From Alkalimarinus coralli (GTDB lineage: Bacteria; Pseudomonadota; Gammaproteobacteria; Pseudomonadales; Oleiphilaceae), in NCBI RefSeq assembly GCF_023650515.1, contig NZ_CP096016.1, positions 1,884,001 to 1,948,000 on the forward strand: 64,000 bases of DNA, given 5' to 3'. Numbering within the stretch: position 1 is the stretch's first letter; every line of letters begins with the position of its first letter. The notes under the pieces were generated by a model. That model ran no database searches. It saw only the letters and a program-made list of their open reading frames with translations, and had not been told where the DNA came from. Below, piece by piece: positions 60,639-64,000 of this stretch. Position numbers and translations under genes: made by a program.

Positions 60639-61502
60639 CTAAGCTTTGTTTATAAAGTTGCTAACAATACGCGCTGTTTGAGCAACATCACCATCCAAGT
60701 GAAAATGATGATGTCCTGAAACCTCATGAGTTTCAATGTTTGACAAGTAAGAGAGCCTTAAGTTTTTGGTTTCATCCAGTGATACATACCCTTTGGATGC
60801 TGCGATCAGGCACACAGGGCACTCAATTCCGGCCATAAAGCCTTTTACTTGCAACTCCGTTAAGCGAACAAGTGAAGGTTCCCTTAGTCGAGCATCTGTT
60901 GACCAAACATAGCCGCCTTCTTTTCTAACCAGCCCCCTCTTCAATAACACCTCGGCAGCCGAACGTTTTATTTTGCCAAACCCGCCTAGCCTAGCCTCAA
61001 CGGCTTCATCAAAGGTTGGATAGACCGTCGGAGGACGAGAGCTTGATAGACAAATCTTGCTTATAGCCTTCTTTAACTGTTCTGCTACAGCCTCCTCTTT
61101 ATCCACCATGGGGCCAAACGAGTCCAACAGTATCAGCCGATGCACTAAACCGGGCACTGCGGCGGCAGTAAGCATTGCAATGATGCCCCCTAGCGAGTGT
61201 CCAAGCAGGCTGAGCTTAGTCAGGTTTAACGACTTTATAACACCTACAATATCTACAATATAGTCCATCAGGTGGTATATTTGGCCTTCTGGCCGGCGAT
61301 CACTCAAACCATGCCCCGGCAGGTCTATCGCTAACAAACGAATAGTTGATAAATTCATTTCTTCAGCCAAGCACTCAAAGGATGCGGCATTATCCAGCCA
61401 CCCATGAATAGCCAAAACCGTCTCCCCTTGAGGGTTTCCCCACTCAAGGGCCGCTAATGTCATACGGTCAGTCGTGATTGATACTTCAAGCGGTTTCATC
61501 AT
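60639..61502 (-). CDS. Cytosolic alpha/beta hydrolase
   Basis: 287 residues without a signal peptide. The oxyanion motif is AIHGWLDNAASF, the nucleophile Ser is in LGHSLGGIIAML, and the catalytic His is probably in EVSGHHHFHLDG near the C-terminus. The family resembles serine hydrolase/MEST-like proteins near tatD in pseudomonads. The substrate is unknown. Two adjacent ATG codons (61502, 61496 region) could serve as start. It lies 42 bases downstream of tatD on the same strand. Confidence 0.85.
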   Translation of the reverse strand: MMKPLEVSITTDRMTLAALEWGNPQGETVLAIHGWLDNAASFECLAEEMNLSTIRLLAIDLPGHGLSDRRPEGQIYHLMDYIVDIVGVIKSLNLTKLSLLGHSLGGIIAMLTAAAVPGLVHRLILLDSFGPMVDKEEAVAEQLKKAISKICLSSSRPPTVYPTFDEAVEARLGGFGKIKRSAAEVLLKRGLVRKEGGYVWSTDARLREPSLVRLTELQVKGFMAGIECPVCLIAASKGYVSLDETKNLRLSYLSNIETHEVSGHHHFHLDGDVAQTARIVSNFINKA

Positions 61503-61544
61503 TTTTTTGTATCTAAATTCATAAAGCGCATAGAGGCTAAAGAG

Positions 61545-62321
61545 CTACTGGGTGCGTTTAAACAGGGCTCGATAATTTTGCGACGTAGCCTCTGCTATGT
61601 GCTCGATAGACACTCCTTTTAACTCTGCAATACAACGAGCGACTTCTGACACATACTTGGGTTCATTGGGCTTACCTCTATATGGCACCGGGGCTAGATA
61701 AGGTGAGTCTGTTTCGATCAAAATTCTGTCGAGTGGTACATTTTTAACAACAGATCGCAGCTCCTCGGCATTTTTAAACGTCACAATGCCTGAAAAAGAG
61801 ATGAAATAGTTAAGATCCAGCGCTCTTTTCGCCATATCCCAATTTTCAGTAAAACAGTGGAGAACCCCACCAATGTTGATATCTCCTTCTTTTTTAATGA
61901 TCGCCAACGTATCATCCCTTGCGTCTCGGGTATGAACAATCACTGGCTTCTTGCACGCTTTTGAAGCATGTAGATGTATTGCAAAACGCCCCTGCTGTTC
62001 TGCTTTACGCTCTTCTCCGTAATAATAGTCCAGCCCTGTCTCGCCAATAGCTACCACTTTGGGATGGTCTGCTAATGTAAGGAGCCTTTCTACCGTAGGC
62101 TCTTCTCCAACATCAGTGCCGGGGTGGACACCGACTGACGCAAACACGTTTTCATAACGCTCTGCTGCACCAATCACCTTATCAATATTTTCAAGGTCAA
62201 TGGCCACACATAGCATCTCAGTAACACCCGCTTCGCCTGCTGCGTCTATGGCACCATCAAGGCCCGTGTCGTACTTATCGAGTTTTAAGCGATCAAGGTG
62301 ACAGTGAGAGTCTACGAACAT
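61545..62321 (-). CDS. tatD: TatD family metal-dependent hydrolase/DNase
   Basis: 258 residues. A TIM-barrel amidohydrolase with metal ligands in FVDSHCHLD (His6, His8), a Glu in AIGETGLDYY, His in VIHTRDA, and Asp in LIETDSPYLAP. TatD proteins act as 3'-5' exonucleases in DNA and RNA quality control. GGAGAAATAAATG gives a well-placed ribosome binding site at ATG 62321. The holB-pilZ-tatD order is that of Pseudomonas; close paralogues such as YcfH share the position. Confidence 0.92.
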   Translation of the reverse strand: MFVDSHCHLDRLKLDKYDTGLDGAIDAAGEAGVTEMLCVAIDLENIDKVIGAAERYENVFASVGVHPGTDVGEEPTVERLLTLADHPKVVAIGETGLDYYYGEERKAEQQGRFAIHLHASKACKKPVIVHTRDARDDTLAIIKKEGDINIGGVLHCFTENWDMAKRALDLNYFISFSGIVTFKNAEELRSVVKNVPLDRILIETDSPYLAPVPYRGKPNEPKYVSEVARCIAELKGVSIEHIAEATSQNYRALFKRTQ

Positions 62322-62333
62322 TTATTTCTCCAC

Positions 62334-62366
62334 AAAAAAAGGCTAGTAACACCAGTCTACCAGCCT
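62334..62366 (-). terminator. Intrinsic terminator after pilZ
   Basis: On the minus strand AAGGCTGGTA and TACTAGCCTT pair over 10 bases with one G-U wobble, followed by a run of T. It ends the holB-pilZ transcript 33 bases after the pilZ stop; its T run borders the tatD leader. Confidence 0.82.
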
Positions 62367-62398
62367 TCTAACAGTTTCTAAAATACACTACCTATTAC

Positions 62399-62749
62399 TT
62401 ACATCGTGTGGGTTGGCCTATCGGAGTTTAATGATCCGGCAAGGTATGTTTCTATCTTGTTCTTAGCCGTTTCATCTTCGCCATTAAACTGAACACCAAT
62501 ACCCGCAGCCCTGTTCCCTTGTGCGCCTTTTGGGGTCACCCAAATGACCTTACCCGCTACTGGTATTTTTTCCGGCTCATCCATAAGGTTTAGCAATAGA
62601 AAAACCTCATCCCCGAGGTTGTAGCTTTTTGAGGTGGGAATAAACAACCCACCGTTTTTGATAAAGGGCATATATGCCGCATAAAGCACTGCTTTATCTT
62701 TGATAGTTAGGGTCAATATACCGCTACGAGCACCAAAGCCAGGTGGCAT
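62399..62749 (-). CDS. pilZ: Type IV pilus biogenesis protein PilZ
   Basis: 116 residues from ATG 62749; Pseudomonas PilZ has 118 and is very similar (GARSGILTLTIKDKAVLYAAY, GDEVFLLLNLMDEP, SDRPTHTM at the end). PilZ is needed for pilus biogenesis through PilB and FimX. It lacks the RxxxR motif, as in Pseudomonas, so it should not bind c-di-GMP itself. AGGAAG precedes ATG 62749. The open frame extends 41 codons further upstream into holB, but that part has no homology. Confidence 0.95.
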   Translation of the reverse strand: MPPGFGARSGILTLTIKDKAVLYAAYMPFIKNGGLFIPTSKSYNLGDEVFLLLNLMDEPEKIPVAGKVIWVTPKGAQGNRAAGIGVQFNGEDETAKNKIETYLAGSLNSDRPTHTM

Positions 62750-62838
62750 TACACATTCTTCCTGTAGTTTTATTTTTGATATCTGTTCATTGTAGATAAA
62801 TACAAAAAATAATCCAGACTCTTCAACAAGATACCTGC

Positions 62839-63885
62839 CTAAGCAGTTCGCTTCTGCATTAACTCCCCCCAACCTACCAACAGGTTTTCTATCAGTATCT
62901 GATTATTAGGGTTTGTTTTTCGTGCCAGTAAATCGCTGGATGTCTGCACCTTATCTAGCAACCCATAAAAGTGGCTGGTCGGATGCTTGCCCGCAAGATA
63001 CTGAATCATTTTGAGCAGTTTTTCGTCTTTTACCAGCTTAGGGTTTTGCGTCATGGAATAACGTATAAGCTGCTGAACCCATGTAATATTCCACGCAAGC
63101 ACGACCTGAAGTTCATACTTTTGCCACTTTGCAGCCACCGAAACAGCCGTTGATTCCCGCTTAAGCACCTTCGCAAGATCAGCTATCATCGTCTGCTTTT
63201 GCGCTACCGCCTCACTTGCTGACAGTTGATATGCCTTGATAGGACTGCCCGCCGAAAGCTCCAGCAAGTCTTCATGAATGGAGCTATCAGGAAGTGCTGA
63301 CTTAAGCCACTCAAGCGACTGGTTATAATTTGGCAAAGGAAAATCGATTACCTGGCAACGCGACCGAATCGTCGCAAGCATTCTTCCCGGTTGATCAACA
63401 ACCAATATGATAAGCGATTTTTGCGAGGGCTCCTCCAACGACTTTAACAGGGCGTTCGCTGCATTATGATTCATTGCCTCCGCCGGATGTATAATCGCGA
63501 CCTTGTATCCCCCCTGCTGGCTCGACTTAGCAATGTACTCGTTCAGCTGGCGTATTTGATCTACCTTAACAACGGTCGACTTTTCCTCTGGCGAGAAATA
63601 ACGTATATCTGGATGAGCCTCTGCGCTGATCAAAGTGCAGTTTTTACATTTACCACAGGGGGCCGGGCTTTGCTGGGGAGCACTGTTTTCAAACGGCTGT
63701 TCGCATAACACCAAACTTGCGAGCGAGTTTGCAAATCGAGTTTTACCGGTGCCTTCTGTACCACTAAGCATTAATGCATGGGGGAGCCTACCGCTAGCAA
63801 ACACGGCACCAAGCTTAGCCCACTGAGAAGATTGCCACGGGTAAAAGTGCTCACTCGTATTTGTTAAAGTGCTGTCATCGCTCAC
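62839..63885 (-). CDS. holB: DNA polymerase III delta' subunit
   Basis: 348 residues, part of the clamp loader. The nucleotide-binding loop SGTEGTGKTRFANSL is near residue 41. A zinc module CGKCKNC lies near residue 76, and SRC follows in TIRSRCQVIDF. The start is GTG 63885; the only nearby ATG (63878) is out of frame. It is followed by pilZ, and in Pseudomonas tmk would lie upstream, just past the window edge. Confidence 0.94.
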   Translation of the reverse strand: MSDDSTLTNTSEHFYPWQSSQWAKLGAVFASGRLPHALMLSGTEGTGKTRFANSLASLVLCEQPFENSAPQQSPAPCGKCKNCTLISAEAHPDIRYFSPEEKSTVVKVDQIRQLNEYIAKSSQQGGYKVAIIHPAEAMNHNAANALLKSLEEPSQKSLIILVVDQPGRMLATIRSRCQVIDFPLPNYNQSLEWLKSALPDSSIHEDLLELSAGSPIKAYQLSASEAVAQKQTMIADLAKVLKRESTAVSVAAKWQKYELQVVLAWNITWVQQLIRYSMTQNPKLVKDEKLLKMIQYLAGKHPTSHFYGLLDKVQTSSDLLARKTNPNNQILIENLLVGWGELMQKRTA

Positions 63886-63922
63886 GCTACAGTTGAAACC
63901 TCTCTATGCTACCCGCTGTGGC

Positions 63923-64000
63923 TTACTTCGCTGATTTTTTAATTGCTTTTAACAACTTTCTGCTTTTAACTTTCATACTGTTTAAAAGCCTGAGCTGTTC
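63923..64000 (-). other. Possible C-terminal end of the gene upstream of holB
   Basis: The minus strand from the right edge is open for 25 codons (ending VKSRKLLKAIKKSAK) to a TAA at 63925-63923. A second frame is open for 10 codons, ending AFKQYES at 63966. Synteny predicts tmk here, but neither tail is diagnostic. I cannot say which frame is coding. Confidence 0.25.

Noticed and set aside
62750-62872. N-terminal extension of PilZ by 41 codons
   Set aside because: The extension overlaps the end of holB, has no homology, and ATG 62749 has AGGAAG upstream and gives the family length.

Overview
The window reads as ordinary core chromosome of a gammaproteobacterium. Base composition looks moderate to AT-leaning, and the gene order is pseudomonad-like. 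Several blocks match arrangements known from Pseudomonas and relatives: fimL / dnaQ-rnhA-methyltransferase / gloB / mltD; ftsK-lolA-rarA-crcB-serS-cysG; leuC-leuD-leuB-asd-fimV-truA-trpF ... accD-folC-dedD-cvpA-purF-metZ; and holB-pilZ-tatD. Polyhydroxyalkanoate genes, type IV pilus regulators and c-di-GMP proteins suggest a free-living, surface-associated, probably marine or hydrocarbon-associated lineage. That placement is inference; no rRNA is present to settle it. No tRNA, rRNA, prophage, IS transposase gene or CRISPR array was seen.

Layout. 1-4.4 kb: the 5' part of fimL, which runs off the left edge, then dnaQ, rnhA, a YafS-type methyltransferase and divergent gloB. 4.6-8 kb: mltD, and an HDOD-GAF protein on the other strand. 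8-16.7 kb: a Yej-type peptide ABC importer with two consecutive binding-protein genes, followed by fabI. 16.9-23 kb: a lipoprotein alpha/beta hydrolase; a minus-strand DUF1631 / PilZ / GGDEF-EAL operon; and a 53-residue gene with its own ribosome binding site and terminator. 23.3-32.5 kb: DAHP synthase, cysG, serS, crcB, rarA, lolA and ftsK. 32.7-51.1 kb: a long minus-strand run of methionine, purine, folate, fatty-acid, tryptophan, lysine/threonine and leucine biosynthesis genes around fimV. 51.3-64 kb: a LysR regulator, phaC and a phasin, an MFS transporter, aroC, prmB, a patatin-like lipase, a DUF4892/OmpA protein, an alpha/beta hydrolase, tatD, pilZ and holB.

How the genes connect. FimL, FimV and PilZ are all accessory factors of type IV pilus assembly or twitching and lie in three separate places in the window. 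The DUF1631-PilZ-GGDEF/EAL operon adds a c-di-GMP making/breaking enzyme and a receptor with an intact RxxxR motif. All three of its genes start at GTG or TTG, and its leader carries a perfect 19-bp palindrome.

The least ordinary structure is non-coding. Three related elements with 18-19 bp terminal inverted repeats sit in gaps at 4384-4438 (internally deleted, overlapping the gloB stop codon), 11913-12078 (inside the yej operon) and 59447-59590. They look like a non-autonomous, MITE-like family. Two short tandem-repeat clusters (16-bp and 14-bp units) and several dyads in promoter regions are also recorded. I found no convincing new multi-gene system.
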